Counted from the stretch's first letter, positions 19,681-29,063 are shown. The stretch: DNA of 64,000 nucleotides from Rhodanobacter sp. Root480 (GCF_001426645.1 NZ_LMEX01000002.1:950322-1014321); one strand, 5' to 3'. The notes: a model not told the origin generated them from the sequence alone. Translations and numbers: made by a program.

Positions 19681-19791
19681 ACCCATGTCGTGAGACAACA
19701 CTCCCACCGCATGACCCGGTTCCCCTCCGGTTTCATGCATACAAAGATGGACCCCCCGAAACCCGCAGACTCCCCCTCTGCGGGTTTCTTT
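19681..19791 (+). ncRNA. Candidate sX13-like small RNA with C-rich loops
   Basis: About 110 bases of strongly structured sequence without a supported ORF. GCATGA (19709-19714) pairs with TCATGC (19733-19738) and, inside it, CCGG (19716-19719) with CCGG (19727-19730), which presents a TTCCCCT loop. A terminator stem AAACCCGCAGA / TCTGCGGGTTT (19759-19769 / 19777-19787) carries a CTCCCCC loop and is followed by CTTT. Unpaired CTCCCACC and GGACCCCCC lie between. C-rich loops that can pair with Shine-Dalgarno sequences, this length and this hairpin order match my memory of sX13, the conserved Xanthomonadaceae sRNA of about 115 nt. The 5' end is a guess, and no clear promoter was found. Confidence 0.55.
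19759..19791 (+). terminator. Rho-independent terminator with C-rich loop
   Basis: An 11-bp stem at 19759-19769 / 19777-19787 with a CTCCCCC loop, then CTTT. It would end the candidate small RNA. Confidence 0.8.
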
Positions 19792-19840
19792 ATGCGCCAC
19801 TGTCAGCAACCCGCCCGACACGCATCGGCGGGCAGGCACA

Positions 19841-19880
19841 ACAAAGCCGCCCGAATCGCTCCGGGCGGCTTTGTTTTTCA
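19841..19880. terminator. Bidirectional terminator downstream of the M3 peptidase gene
   Basis: ACAAAGCCGCCCG (19841-19853) pairs with CGGGCGGCTTTGT (19862-19874) around an 8-base loop. The best T run follows on the plus strand (TTTTC). On the minus strand it lies about 20 bases after the peptidase stop codon and reads CTTTGTTGTG. Confidence 0.8.
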
Positions 19881-19893
19881 GCGGACGAATGCG

Positions 19894-22086
19894 TCAGTCG
19901 TTCGCAACATCCAACCCGCGACGTTCGAGCAGCGGCTGGATTTTCGGCTCCTGGCCGGTGAAGTCATGGAACAACTGCAGTGCGTCCTTGCTGCCGCCCT
20001 GCGACAGCAGGGTCTGGCGGAAGCGGTCGCCATTGGCGCGGGTCAGGCCGCCGTGGGTCTTGATCCATTCGACCGTGTTGGCATCCAGCACTTCGGACCA
20101 GATGTAGGCGTAATAGCCAGCCGCGTAGCCGCCCATGATGTGGCTGAAATACGGCGTGCGATAACGCGGCGGCACCGGCGCGTAGTCGGTGCCGTTGGCC
20201 TTCAGTGCAGCCGCCTCGAACGCCATCACGCCATCGGCGGCGGGGATCTGGTCGGCGCCGAGCTGGTGCCAGCTCTGGTCCAGCATCGCCGCGCCCAGGT
20301 ATTCGGTGGTGGCGAAGCCCTGGTTGAACTTGGAGCTGGCCAGCACCTTGTCGAGCAGCGCCTTCGGCATCGGCTCGCCGGTCTGGTAGTGCTTGGCGTA
20401 ATTGGCCAGCACGCTGGGCCAGTCGGACCACATCTCGTTGACCTGCGACGGGAACTCGACGAAGTCGCGCGGCACGCTGGTGCCGCTGAAGTACGGGTAT
20501 TCCACGTTCGAGAACATGCCGTGCAGCGCATGACCGAACTCGTGGAACGCGGTGGTCACCTCGTCCCAGGTCAGCAGGGTCGGGCCATTGGCCGGCTTGG
20601 TGATGTTGAGGTGGTTGGCGACGATCGGCAGGTTGCCGGTCAGCGCCGACTGGTCGACGTAGGAGTTCATCCAGGCACCGCCGCGCTTGGACGGACGCGC
20701 GTACATGTCGGCCAGGAAGATCGCCAGCTGCGAGCCATCCGCGTTGAACACGTCGTACACCAGCACGTCGGGGTTGTAGACCGGCAGGTCGGTGCGCTGC
20801 TTGAAACTGAGGCCATAGAGCTGGCCGGCGGCGTAGAACACGCCGTTTTCCAGCACGTTCTTCATCTCCAGGTACGGCTTGAGCTGGCTCTCGTCGAAGT
20901 CGTATTTCTCGGCGCGCACCTTCTCGGTGTAGTACGCCCAGTCCCACGGCTCAAGCTGGAACGTCGGCTCGCCCTTCGCCGCCTGCTCCTTGTCGATCAT
21001 CGCCTGCAACGCTGCGCCCTCGCGCTTCGCATTGGCCACGGCCGGCGGTGCCAGCTGGGTCAGCATGGCATTGACCGCTTCGGGCGTCTTGGCGGTTTCG
21101 TCGGCCAGCACGTAGGCGGCGTAGGTCGGATAGCCGAGCATCTTCGCCTTCTCCGCACGCAGCTTCAGCATCTGCGACACGATGGCGGTGTTGTCATATT
21201 TGTTGCCGCGGCTGCCGCGGGCCACCGAGGTCTGGTGCAAGCGCTCGCGCAGGGCGCGGTTCTGCAACTGCGCTTCCGGCGGCTGGCCGGTGGTGTTGAG
21301 CAGGGCGATGACGTACTTGCCGTCCAGGCCCTTCTCCTTCGCGGCAGCGGCGGCCGCGGCGATCTGTTCGTCGGTGAGGCCGGCCAGCTCTTCCTTCGTA
21401 TCCACCACCACGGCCGAATCGTTGACCTCGGCCAGCACGTTCTGGCTGAACTGCGTGCCCAGCTTGGCCTGCTCGCCATTGATGGTCTTCAGCCGCGCCT
21501 TGTCGGCCTCGGACAGCTTGGCGCCGGCGCGCACGAAATCGGTGTGGTAGCGCTCGATCAAGCGCACGCCTTCGGCGTCCAGGCCCAGGCTGTCGCGCGT
21601 GTCGTACAGCGTCTGGATGCGCTCGAACAGTTTCGGGTTCAGCGCGATCGCGTCGCGATGCGCGGCCAGCTTCGGCGCGTATTCGGCCTGGATCGCCTTG
21701 CGCGCATCGTTGGTGTCCACGCCAACGAGGCTGAAGAACACGGTCGAGGTGCGGCTCAGGATCTGCCCGGATTTCTCCAGCGCGAGGATGGTGTTGTCGA
21801 ACGTCGGCGCTTCGGCGTTGTCGACAATTGCCGCCACTTCCTTCAGCTGATCGGCCATGCCGCGGTCGAAACCGGGCGCGAAATCACTGTCCTTGATCTT
21901 GTCGAACTGCGGGTAATGCAGCGGCAGTGGGCTTTCAGCGAAAAACGGATTGCTGCTGTCGGTGGCGACTGCCGGGCTCTGCGCCTGGGACGTGGCGGAT
22001 TCGTTCTTGCCGGATGCGGTATCGGTACAGCCGGCCACGGAGCCGGACAGGGCTATGGCCAGGGCCAGCGCGACGGGATGTTTCAT
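19894..22086 (-). CDS. dcp: M3 family peptidyl-dipeptidase, lipoprotein
   Basis: About 730 residues. The N-terminus has a lipoprotein signal with lipobox-like LSGSVAGC, so the enzyme is probably membrane-anchored in the periplasm. The zinc motif FHEFGHALHG lies near residue 510, with the third ligand glutamate downstream in the EFPSQVNEMW segment. The length and sequence match the Dcp / oligopeptidase A branch of M3, closer to Dcp (removes C-terminal dipeptides). E. coli Dcp is cytoplasmic, whereas Xanthomonadales versions commonly carry lipoprotein signals. It seems a housekeeping peptidase within the xylan region rather than part of it. I chose the ATG at 22086, which sits right before the signal sequence. 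Confidence 0.9.
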   Translation of the reverse strand: MKHPVALALAIALSGSVAGCTDTASGKNESATSQAQSPAVATDSSNPFFAESPLPLHYPQFDKIKDSDFAPGFDRGMADQLKEVAAIVDNAEAPTFDNTILALEKSGQILSRTSTVFFSLVGVDTNDARKAIQAEYAPKLAAHRDAIALNPKLFERIQTLYDTRDSLGLDAEGVRLIERYHTDFVRAGAKLSEADKARLKTINGEQAKLGTQFSQNVLAEVNDSAVVVDTKEELAGLTDEQIAAAAAAAKEKGLDGKYVIALLNTTGQPPEAQLQNRALRERLHQTSVARGSRGNKYDNTAIVSQMLKLRAEKAKMLGYPTYAAYVLADETAKTPEAVNAMLTQLAPPAVANAKREGAALQAMIDKEQAAKGEPTFQLEPWDWAYYTEKVRAEKYDFDESQLKPYLEMKNVLENGVFYAAGQLYGLSFKQRTDLPVYNPDVLVYDVFNADGSQLAIFLADMYARPSKRGGAWMNSYVDQSALTGNLPIVANHLNITKPANGPTLLTWDEVTTAFHEFGHALHGMFSNVEYPYFSGTSVPRDFVEFPSQVNEMWSDWPSVLANYAKHYQTGEPMPKALLDKVLASSKFNQGFATTEYLGAAMLDQSWHQLGADQIPAADGVMAFEAAALKANGTDYAPVPPRYRTPYFSHIMGGYAAGYYAYIWSEVLDANTVEWIKTHGGLTRANGDRFRQTLLSQGGSKDALQLFHDFTGQEPKIQPLLERRGLDVAND

Positions 22087-22347
22087 GGAGGACTCTCGAC
22101 GTGGGCAAACCCCGATCGTACCCAATGCGCCTGCGGATCACCCATGACTAAAGGCATGAAATCAACGAGTCGGAAATCACGGAGTCAGGTCTGGCGACGC
22201 AGTGTCTGCAGATGGCCGCCGGCTTCGGGGCCTATTTCACACGGTCGGACGCATCGCCTGCGGAACCGAGGGGAAGTCCGAATGCAACGATGCCGGACTC
22301 GACCATCCTGGCCCCGGGAGGGAATGAGCCGTAGCTGTTCAGCAAAA

Positions 22348-22648
22348 CCTTCAGCGCCGTCGAACCGCACTCGCTTACGCACGCGATCCGCTATTGGCCC
22401 AACCACTTCGGGAAGGGCTGGCGGCACCCGATCCGTTGCAGCTCGGCATCGTTGCGGAAGCGGACGGACGGCTGCTGGATGCCGACGGCAATCCCCAACC
22501 CGGCCTCTACGGCATCGGCTCGCCATTGCGCGGAAACCTGTGGGAATGCACGGCCATGCCCGAAATAAGGGGCGCAGCGAACCGGCTGGCACAGACATTG
22601 ACCGCAGCGGGAGACACGCCCGGCAGGCAGGCTGTCTCGCAAGCGTGA
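22348..22648 (+). pseudogene. Remnant of a COG4529-type FAD/NAD(P)-binding protein gene (C-terminal end only)
   Basis: About 100 codons read as the C-terminus of the YdhS-like FAD/NAD(P)-binding family: LAYARDPLLAQPLREGLAAP, then DPLQLGIVAEADGRLLDADG, then GLYGIGSPLRGNLWECTAMP with EIR. In intact members this is the last 80-90 residues of a protein of about 470. Upstream, where the Rossmann domain should be, no frame keeps the similarity, and there is no ribosome binding site or plausible start. It ends at TGA 22646-22648. The remnant lies between dcp and the xylanase gene and may mark an old deletion or insertion junction. Confidence 0.6.
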
Positions 22649-22682
22649 ACTCTGTGACATGCAGCCGTATGGACGTCCATAT

Positions 22683-22694
22683 GGAAGCGCTTCC
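22683..22694. promoter_or_regulatory. Perfect 12-bp palindrome, candidate LacI-family operator
   Basis: GGAAGCGCTTCC lies 189 bases before the xylanase start. It shares the AGCGCT centre with the regulon boxes but differs in its arms (GGA/TCC instead of TGT/ACA), so it may bind another LacI-family protein. It could also be chance. Confidence 0.4.
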
Positions 22695-22882
22695 GCAGGT
22701 GTCTCCTGCCCAGTGCCGGTTGCGGATACGCGCAACCGCAGGCCAACGCAGGCTTGGGGCCAAGCCTTCCGATCAACGAAATGAGGGTTGAAACGAGGGG
22801 CCGGGCTCATTGAACCGATTTGGCTATCATCGGTGGTGAATCCGAGCCTTTTCAGCAAACTGGTCACCACTGGAGCAGTACG

Positions 22883-24061
22883 ATGTCCCACCCGCGAATC
22901 CCACGTCGCCTGATGCTTTCCCTGACGTGCACCCTCGGCCTGGCACTGGTCGCCTGCGTGCTGCCCGCGTACGCCGCGGATGCGCCGGCCACCACGCTCA
23001 AGCAGGCGTACGCCAATGACTTCCTCGTCGGCACGGCCGTCAATGACGACATCGTCAGCGGCAAGGACGCGGCGTCGCAGGCGTTGGTGCTGAAGCATTT
23101 CAACGCGATCACGCTGGAAAACGCGATGAAGGTCGAGGTGGTGCATCCGCTGCCCGACCAGTGGGATTTCAAGGCGGCGGACGCGTTCGTCGACTTCGGC
23201 CGGAAGCATCACATGTTCATCGTCGGCCATACGCTGGTGTGGCACAACCAGACGCCGGACTGGTTCTTCGAGGACGCCGCCGGCAAGCCGCTGCCGAGCA
23301 AGCAGCTGGCCGAGCGCATGCGCCAGTACATCGAGAAAGTGGCTGGGCGCTACGCCGGGCGCGTTGACAGTTGGGACGTGGTCAACGAGCAGATCGGCGA
23401 TGACGGCAACTACCGCGACACCACATGGGTGCGCGGCATCGGCGACGGCGACGAGTTGATGCGGTTGGCCTTCAGCAACGCTGCGCGCTACGCGCCGGAT
23501 ACCGAGCTGTACTACAACGACTTCAACGCGTGGCGCCCGGCGAAGGTTGCCGGCATCGTGCGCATGGTGAAGATGCTCAAGGCCCACGGCATCCGCATCG
23601 ATGGCGTCGGCATGCAGGGCCACTGGGGCCTGGATTATCCGTCGCTGGAGGACATCAAGGCGGCGATCGATGCGTATGCCGCCGCCGGGGTCAAGGTGTC
23701 GATCACCGAGCTGGACGTGGACGTGCTGCCGCTGACCAAGGAGGGCCAGATCATCGGCCAGGGCATGACCCACCCGCAGTTCCAGTTGCCGGAGTTCAAG
23801 AAGTTTCTCGACCCTTACCGCGACGGCTTGCCTGCCGCCGTGCAGCAGCAGCTGACCGACCGCTACGCCGAGCTGTTTGCCCTGTTCCACCGCGAGCGCG
23901 ACAAGCTGGAGCGTGTGTCGGTATGGGGCGTGACCGACGACATGTCGTGGAAGAACGGCTACCCGATCCCGGACCGCACCAACTATCCCCTGCTGTTTGA
24001 TCGTCACCACCAGCCCAAGCCCGCGCTGGATGCTGTGCTGGCGATACCGCTGCGACATTAG
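22883..24061 (+). CDS. GH10 endo-1,4-beta-xylanase, secreted
   Basis: About 392 residues with a signal peptide ending near VLPAYA. The GH10 barrel shows NAITLENAMKVEVVHP near residue 75, HTLVWHNQTPDWF, DSWDVVNEQIGDDG near residue 168 (acid/base Glu) and VSITELDVDVLP near residue 275 (nucleophile Glu), and SVWGVTDDMSW near the end. It cleaves the xylan backbone, and family 10 tolerates side chains, releasing short aldouronic acids that suit GH67. I chose the ATG at 22883 (after GGAGCAGTACG); an earlier in-frame start at 22820 would displace the signal peptide. It precedes the TonB receptor by 224 bases. No carbohydrate-binding module is present. Confidence 0.95.
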   Translation: MSHPRIPRRLMLSLTCTLGLALVACVLPAYAADAPATTLKQAYANDFLVGTAVNDDIVSGKDAASQALVLKHFNAITLENAMKVEVVHPLPDQWDFKAADAFVDFGRKHHMFIVGHTLVWHNQTPDWFFEDAAGKPLPSKQLAERMRQYIEKVAGRYAGRVDSWDVVNEQIGDDGNYRDTTWVRGIGDGDELMRLAFSNAARYAPDTELYYNDFNAWRPAKVAGIVRMVKMLKAHGIRIDGVGMQGHWGLDYPSLEDIKAAIDAYAAAGVKVSITELDVDVLPLTKEGQIIGQGMTHPQFQLPEFKKFLDPYRDGLPAAVQQQLTDRYAELFALFHRERDKLERVSVWGVTDDMSWKNGYPIPDRTNYPLLFDRHHQPKPALDAVLAIPLRH

Positions 24062-24163
24062 GACGCAGTCGTACGGCAAGTGCGCGCGATGGCGCCACCG
24101 CGTGCGTGGTATTGGAAAAAACCGTATATGAAAGCGCTCGCCGCGCATGTATACAGATAAAAA

Positions 24164-24177
24164 TGTTAGCGCTATCC
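24164..24177. promoter_or_regulatory. LacI-type operator before the TonB receptor
   Basis: TGTTAGCGCTATCC, about 109 bases before the receptor start codon. A second, weaker AGCGCT-centred site (GAAAGCGCTC) is centred 35 bases further upstream, near 24135. Confidence 0.7.
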
Positions 24178-24285
24178 AGGCTATAGCAACTGCCGCGGCC
24201 AGGCTTGGGGATTTTACTGGTACGCAGGTAAATGGAGACGGTGCAGCGGGGGCTGCGCACGCTCCATCCATCGAGAGGGGGAGAC

Positions 24286-27200
24286 ATGAAGAGGAACAGC
24301 CAAGAGCTGCTGCTGGGCGGAACGCGCGCGCGCGGAAATCGTCGGTTTCGCGAGACGCGGCTTGCCGCCGCGATCGCGCTGGGCATGGCGCTGGTAGGTG
24401 CGCCATGCCTGACACAGGCACAGGACGCCAACACGGATACCGCGGCAACGACCGCGCCCGAGTCGGCGGCGATGGCGCCATCCAAAAAGGACGCGGCGGC
24501 CAAGCCGGCCGTGTCGGACATGAGTGCCATCACGGTCACCGGTATCCGCGCCAGCCTGATGTCGGCGCAATCGCTGAAGCAGAACGCCGACCAGATCATC
24601 GACTCGGTGACGGCCACGGACATCAACGCGCTGCCCGACCGCAGCGTCACTGAAACCCTGCAGCGCATCAGCGGCGTCACCGTGGATCACTTCCTGGCCG
24701 ACGACGACCCGAACCATCCGGCGGCCGAGGGCAGCGGCGTGCTGATCCGCGGCCTGCCCTACGTGGGCAGCCTGCTCAACGGCCGCTCCAGCTTCTCGGC
24801 CAACAACGGCCGCGCGCTGGGCTTCCAGGACGTGCCGGCGGAATTGATGGCCGGCGTGGACGTGTACAAGAACCCGTCCGCCGAAATCATCGAAGGCGGC
24901 ATCGGCGGCACGGTGAACCTGCGCACGCGCATGCCGTTCGATACCGGCAAGACCACCGCGTTCTCCTTCGGCATCAACGAAGGCGACATGGCGAAGAAGC
25001 ACAAGCCGGCGGCCTCGTTCCTGTACAGCAACGTGTGGGAGAGCGACACCTTCGGCAAGTTCGGCGCGTTGTTCGACGTGGCGATCTCCGAGCTGGCCAC
25101 GCGCAGCGACGGCGTGCAGGTACAGCCCTACGTATTGCGCCCGACCAAGAACGACGGCCCCGACACCTGGTTGCAGGATGCCGACGGCAACTGGCGCAAC
25201 GACCTCGGCGCCACCGTCGCCGATGGCGCGCCCAATGGCCAGGGCTACGTGCCCGGCGGCGTCAACTGGCGGCGCATGGACATGGATCGTCGCCGCATCG
25301 GTCTCTACGGCGGCCTGCAATGGCAGCCTAACGACCGCTGGGAGATTTATTCCCAGTTCTTCCGCTCCAACTACAACCTGCACTGGTCCGAGCACTTCGT
25401 GCAGTCCAACGAGGCCAACTTCTACAACCTGCTGCCGGCCGATGGCACCAACTTCACCTATGACGATCGCGGCGTGTTCCAGACCGGCACCGTGACCTCG
25501 TCGGCGTGGCGCGGCGACCCGGCACTGGGGCCGTTCGGCAACAACGCGTACTACACGACGAACCGCGATGCCCAGCAGTTCACGCAAACCACCGACTGGT
25601 CCAACGGCTTCAAGGTCAACCTCACCGACAACGTGATCCTGAGCGGCGACCTGCAGCTGGCAAAATCCATCAGCAACACGCTGGACTTCACCGTCTACAA
25701 CCAGATCTACATGCCGCCGCTCCAGCTCGACGTCAGCGGCAGCGTGCCCAGCGTGACGGTCACCGATCCGGCCTACCTGGCCGACGGGCACAACTACATC
25801 CTGTGGTCCGCCATGGATCACCTCCAGCACGACTACGGCCTGGAGCGGGCCGCCAAGATCGACCTGGAGGTCAACTTCGACAGTGCGGTGGTGCGCTCGC
25901 TGCGCGTGGGTGTCCGTGCCACCAACAACCACCGCTACAGCAACAACACCAACAGCTCGTACAACTGGGGCGCGCTCAACACGCACTGGCTGACGTACAA
26001 CTCACCCGAGGACCTGGCCCGCGCCGACACCTTGCCGAGCTGGATGCAGTCCTACGAGACGCTGGGCAACTTCTATCGTGGGGATGCGAACGTACCCACC
26101 ACGCTGTGGTTCCCCAGCAGCGAGCTGGTCAGCAACTACCGCAAGGCGATTCCCGCGTTGCGCTCGCACGCGCTGGAAGGCGGCATCTGGTGCCCGCAGG
26201 AAACCACCGACGGGTCCTGCACGCCGGGAAGCCCGATGAGCGACAACAACATGTGGGAGAAGACCCAGGCCATATACGGCTCGCTGTACTTCGGCTCACC
26301 GGACGACCGGTTCGACGGTAACGTCGGCCTGCGGCTGGTGCGTACCAGCGTGCGCTCGAACGGCTCGGTCACCTTCCCCTCGCTCTCCAGCGCCTCCGGC
26401 GACCTGGGCGATTGGCCGCAGAGCGTGCTCGACGTGATGTTCAGCGGCTTGACCGAACCGATGGAAGGCCACACCAGCTACAAGAACGCACTGCCCAGCC
26501 TGAATCTCCGCTACAAGCTCACCGACGACTTGCAGTGGCGCTTTGCCGCCGGGCGCGCCATCACCCGGCCGGCCATCAACCAGCTCAATGCCTATCTGAA
26601 AGTGGGCGCTTCGTGGGCGGCAACGCCCGGCGGTCAGTCGACGCTGGCTGGTTGGAAAGCCACGTCCGGCGGCAACCCGGCACTGCGCCCGATGATCTCG
26701 GACCAGTTCGACACCTCGCTGGAGTGGTACTTCGCTCCCACCGGGCAGCTCTACACCACGCTGTTCCACAAGAAGCTGAAGAACTACATCGCCGACGAGA
26801 TCTGGCTGCAGAACATCGCCGGCCAGACCCTGCCGGTCAGCGGCCCGGTGAACGCCGGCGACGGTACGGTGAAGGGCTTCGAGATCGGTTACTCGCAGTT
26901 CTTCGACTTCCTGCCGGGCGCCTGGCGCGGCCTCGGCGTGCAGGCGAACTACACCTACCTGAAGAGCTCGCGCATCGCCGGCACCACCTCCTGCGACCCG
27001 GACCACAACAACGGCAGCTGCGATGCGGAGTTCATCGTCAACAACCAGCCGTTGCCGATGCAGGGCCTGTCGCCGAAGAGCTACAACTTCACGGCGATGT
27101 ACGAATACGGCAACTGGTCGGCACGACTGGCCTGGTCGTGGCGTGATCGCTACCTGCTCGCCGAGCAGGATTCGGGCGACACCTACGTGCCGGTGTGGAG

Positions 27201-27453
27201 CGACAGCTTCGGCCAGCTGGACGGTTCGGTGTTCTTCAACATCAACAAGAACGTCAAGGTCGGGCTCCTGCTCAACAACCTGACGAACGCCAAGACCAAG
27301 GTACTGATGGGGCCGTCGACGTACGCCAACAGCGACGTCCGCGACAGCAACCCGACATTGGCGCCGTCCGGCTTCGTGGACCAGAACCGTTACCTGCGCA
27401 GCACGTTCGTGAACGATCGTCGTGCCGAAGTGGTGATCCGCGCCACGTTCTGA
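24286..27453 (+). CDS. TonB-dependent outer membrane receptor, probably for xylo-oligosaccharides
   Basis: About 1055 residues with a signal peptide (RLAAAIALGMALVGAPCLTQ and following). After a low-complexity Ala/Pro linker it has a TonB box-like SAITVTGIRASL and the plug domain: DRSVTETLQRISGVTVDHF, VLIRGLPYVGSLLNGRSSFS, then IIEGGIGGTVNLRTRMPFD. The rest is a 22-strand barrel ending in VVIRATF with the terminal aromatic typical of outer membrane proteins. It belongs to the large TBDT type that in Xanthomonas takes up plant oligosaccharides. Position after the GH10 gene and an upstream regulon operator support import of xylan fragments. The start follows GAGGGGGAGAC. No FecR/sigma pair is nearby, so regulation is by the LacI-type box. 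Confidence 0.92.
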   Translation: MKRNSQELLLGGTRARGNRRFRETRLAAAIALGMALVGAPCLTQAQDANTDTAATTAPESAAMAPSKKDAAAKPAVSDMSAITVTGIRASLMSAQSLKQNADQIIDSVTATDINALPDRSVTETLQRISGVTVDHFLADDDPNHPAAEGSGVLIRGLPYVGSLLNGRSSFSANNGRALGFQDVPAELMAGVDVYKNPSAEIIEGGIGGTVNLRTRMPFDTGKTTAFSFGINEGDMAKKHKPAASFLYSNVWESDTFGKFGALFDVAISELATRSDGVQVQPYVLRPTKNDGPDTWLQDADGNWRNDLGATVADGAPNGQGYVPGGVNWRRMDMDRRRIGLYGGLQWQPNDRWEIYSQFFRSNYNLHWSEHFVQSNEANFYNLLPADGTNFTYDDRGVFQTGTVTSSAWRGDPALGPFGNNAYYTTNRDAQQFTQTTDWSNGFKVNLTDNVILSGDLQLAKSISNTLDFTVYNQIYMPPLQLDVSGSVPSVTVTDPAYLADGHNYILWSAMDHLQHDYGLERAAKIDLEVNFDSAVVRSLRVGVRATNNHRYSNNTNSSYNWGALNTHWLTYNSPEDLARADTLPSWMQSYETLGNFYRGDANVPTTLWFPSSELVSNYRKAIPALRSHALEGGIWCPQETTDGSCTPGSPMSDNNMWEKTQAIYGSLYFGSPDDRFDGNVGLRLVRTSVRSNGSVTFPSLSSASGDLGDWPQSVLDVMFSGLTEPMEGHTSYKNALPSLNLRYKLTDDLQWRFAAGRAITRPAINQLNAYLKVGASWAATPGGQSTLAGWKATSGGNPALRPMISDQFDTSLEWYFAPTGQLYTTLFHKKLKNYIADEIWLQNIAGQTLPVSGPVNAGDGTVKGFEIGYSQFFDFLPGAWRGLGVQANYTYLKSSRIAGTTSCDPDHNNGSCDAEFIVNNQPLPMQGLSPKSYNFTAMYEYGNWSARLAWSWRDRYLLAEQDSGDTYVPVWSDSFGQLDGSVFFNINKNVKVGLLLNNLTNAKTKVLMGPSTYANSDVRDSNPTLAPSGFVDQNRYLRSTFVNDRRAEVVIRATF

Positions 27454-27508
27454 CCCGCCGCACGCTGTTCGCGCCGCCTGCAACGGGGCGCGGACAGTCA
27501 CGGCGATT

Positions 27509-27553
27509 GCCGCTTGCCGACGCGTGTGCCGTTCGGCAAGCGGCCTCTTTTCT
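27509..27553 (+). terminator. Rho-independent terminator after the TonB receptor
   Basis: GCCGCTTGCCGA (27509-27520) pairs perfectly with TCGGCAAGCGGC (27533-27544), followed by CTCTTTTCT. It separates the receptor gene from the convergent gntP-type gene. Confidence 0.88.
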
Positions 27554-27650
27554 CCCGATGCATTGCACCGGACCACGGACGCGCGGGGCGACAGCTCCCG
27601 CGGCCCGCGCGTGGGCCATCGTCAGCCCGGCAGGCGATGCAGGGGCAGGC

Positions 27651-28994
27651 TCAGCCCACCACCATGTTCAACAGCAACACGCCGGCCAGGCCGATCAGCG
27701 AGATCGTCGTCTCCATCACCGTCCACGACAGGAAGGTCTGCTTCATGGAGAGGTTGAAAAACTCCTTGAACATCCAGAACGCCGAGTCGTTGACGTGCGA
27801 GCCGAACACGCTGCCGCAGCCCACCGCCAGCACCATCAGCTCCGGCGACGCGCCGGTGGTGGCGATCAGCGGGCCGACCACACCGGCGGCGGTGAGCACG
27901 GCCACGGTGGATGAGCCGATCATCACCCGCAGCAGCGCGGTGGCGATCCAGGCAAACAGCAACGGCGTCATCTGCCAGGTGCGGCTGAGCTCGGCGATGG
28001 TGGCGCCCACGCCGCTGTCCACCAGCACCTGCTTGAAGACGCCGCCGGCGGTGATGATCAGCAGGATCACCGAGATGCCGCTGATGGCGGCGTTGAGCCA
28101 GCGGGTCTGCGTTTCCAGCGCCGCGCCGCGGCGGTAACCCAGCCAGTAGAACGCGGCCACCGTGGCCAGCAGCAGCGCGATGGTGGGGTTGCCCAGGAAC
28201 ATCAGGGTCTCGCGCAGGATGCCTTTGGGCAGCACGCCGTCGGCCAGTACCGAGAGGCCGATCAGCCATATCGGCGACAGCGCGATCAGGAACGAGCTCC
28301 ATGCGCCCGGCGGCGACTGGTGGGTGGTGGTCGAGCCGGCAAACAGCTCCAGCATCGGCGGGTTGATCGCCTTCATCCGCCGCGCCAGCCACGGGCCGGC
28401 GATCACCACCGCCGGTATCGCCAGCACCACGCCGTACATCAGGGTGTGGCCCATGTCGGCGCCGAAGGTGTTGACCAGGAACACCGGCCCCGGATGCGGC
28501 GGCAGGAAGCAGTGGGTGGTGCTGAGCGAGGCCACGGTGGGAATGGCCAGCTGCAGGATCGGCAAGCCGGTGCGCCGCGCCAGCGAGAAGATCAGCGGGA
28601 TCAGGATGATGAAACCGGCGTTGAAGTACAGCGGGATGCCGACCATGAAACCGGTCAGCAACAAGGCCCACTGGATGTTGCGCAGGCCGAGCGTGGCGAC
28701 CAGGGTGGTGGCGATCTTCTCCGCCGCGCCGCTTTCCTCCAGCACCTTGCCCAGCACCGCGCCCAGGATGATCACCAGCGCCAGCCCGGCCAGCGTGCTG
28801 CCCACGCCGTGGTCGATGGTTTTCAGCAGCTCCTGCGGCGACATGCCCAGCAGCAAGCCCATCGGGATCGCGGTCAGCAGCAGCGACAGGAACGGGCTGA
28901 CCTTGCGCGCGGTGAGAAAGATCTGCACCGCGATAGCCGCGGCGATGATGAGAAACGTGACCATCCAGTACTCCCCTGGTGCGAACAGCTTCAT
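27651..28994 (-). CDS. GntP-family sugar-acid permease
   Basis: A 447-residue protein with about twelve to fourteen hydrophobic segments, matching gluconate permeases of the GntP family (GntP, GntT, YjhF). Landmarks are LGAVLGKVLEESGAAEKIA, then TGFMVGIPLYFNAGFIILIP, and THCFLPPHPGPVFLVNTFGADMG with the conserved HPGP, and near the C-terminus SHVNDSAFWMFKEFFNLS. It imports aldonates across the inner membrane. In E. coli the GntP member yjhF sits beside the xylonate dehydratase yjhG; here a GntP gene likewise follows a YjhG-type gene, so D-xylonate is a reasonable cargo, gluconate an alternative. The last gene of the long operon, 69 bases after the dehydratase stop. Confidence 0.88.
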   Translation of the reverse strand: MKLFAPGEYWMVTFLIIAAAIAVQIFLTARKVSPFLSLLLTAIPMGLLLGMSPQELLKTIDHGVGSTLAGLALVIILGAVLGKVLEESGAAEKIATTLVATLGLRNIQWALLLTGFMVGIPLYFNAGFIILIPLIFSLARRTGLPILQLAIPTVASLSTTHCFLPPHPGPVFLVNTFGADMGHTLMYGVVLAIPAVVIAGPWLARRMKAINPPMLELFAGSTTTHQSPPGAWSSFLIALSPIWLIGLSVLADGVLPKGILRETLMFLGNPTIALLLATVAAFYWLGYRRGAALETQTRWLNAAISGISVILLIITAGGVFKQVLVDSGVGATIAELSRTWQMTPLLFAWIATALLRVMIGSSTVAVLTAAGVVGPLIATTGASPELMVLAVGCGSVFGSHVNDSAFWMFKEFFNLSMKQTFLSWTVMETTISLIGLAGVLLLNMVVG

Positions 28995-29063
28995 GCATGA
29001 CCGCGACGACCTGGGCCGGCGCTACGTGGTGGTGTGCCGGCGCCGGAGCGCCGGCGTGATCGA

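Noticed and set aside
19690-22791. A 1033-codon plus-strand frame opposite dcp
   Set aside because: Antisense shadow of the M3 peptidase gene, no motif. Its first part overlaps the structured small RNA candidate.
22820-22882. Longer N-terminus for the xylanase
   Set aside because: It would place 21 non-hydrophobic residues before a normal signal peptide. The ATG at 22883 has a better context.
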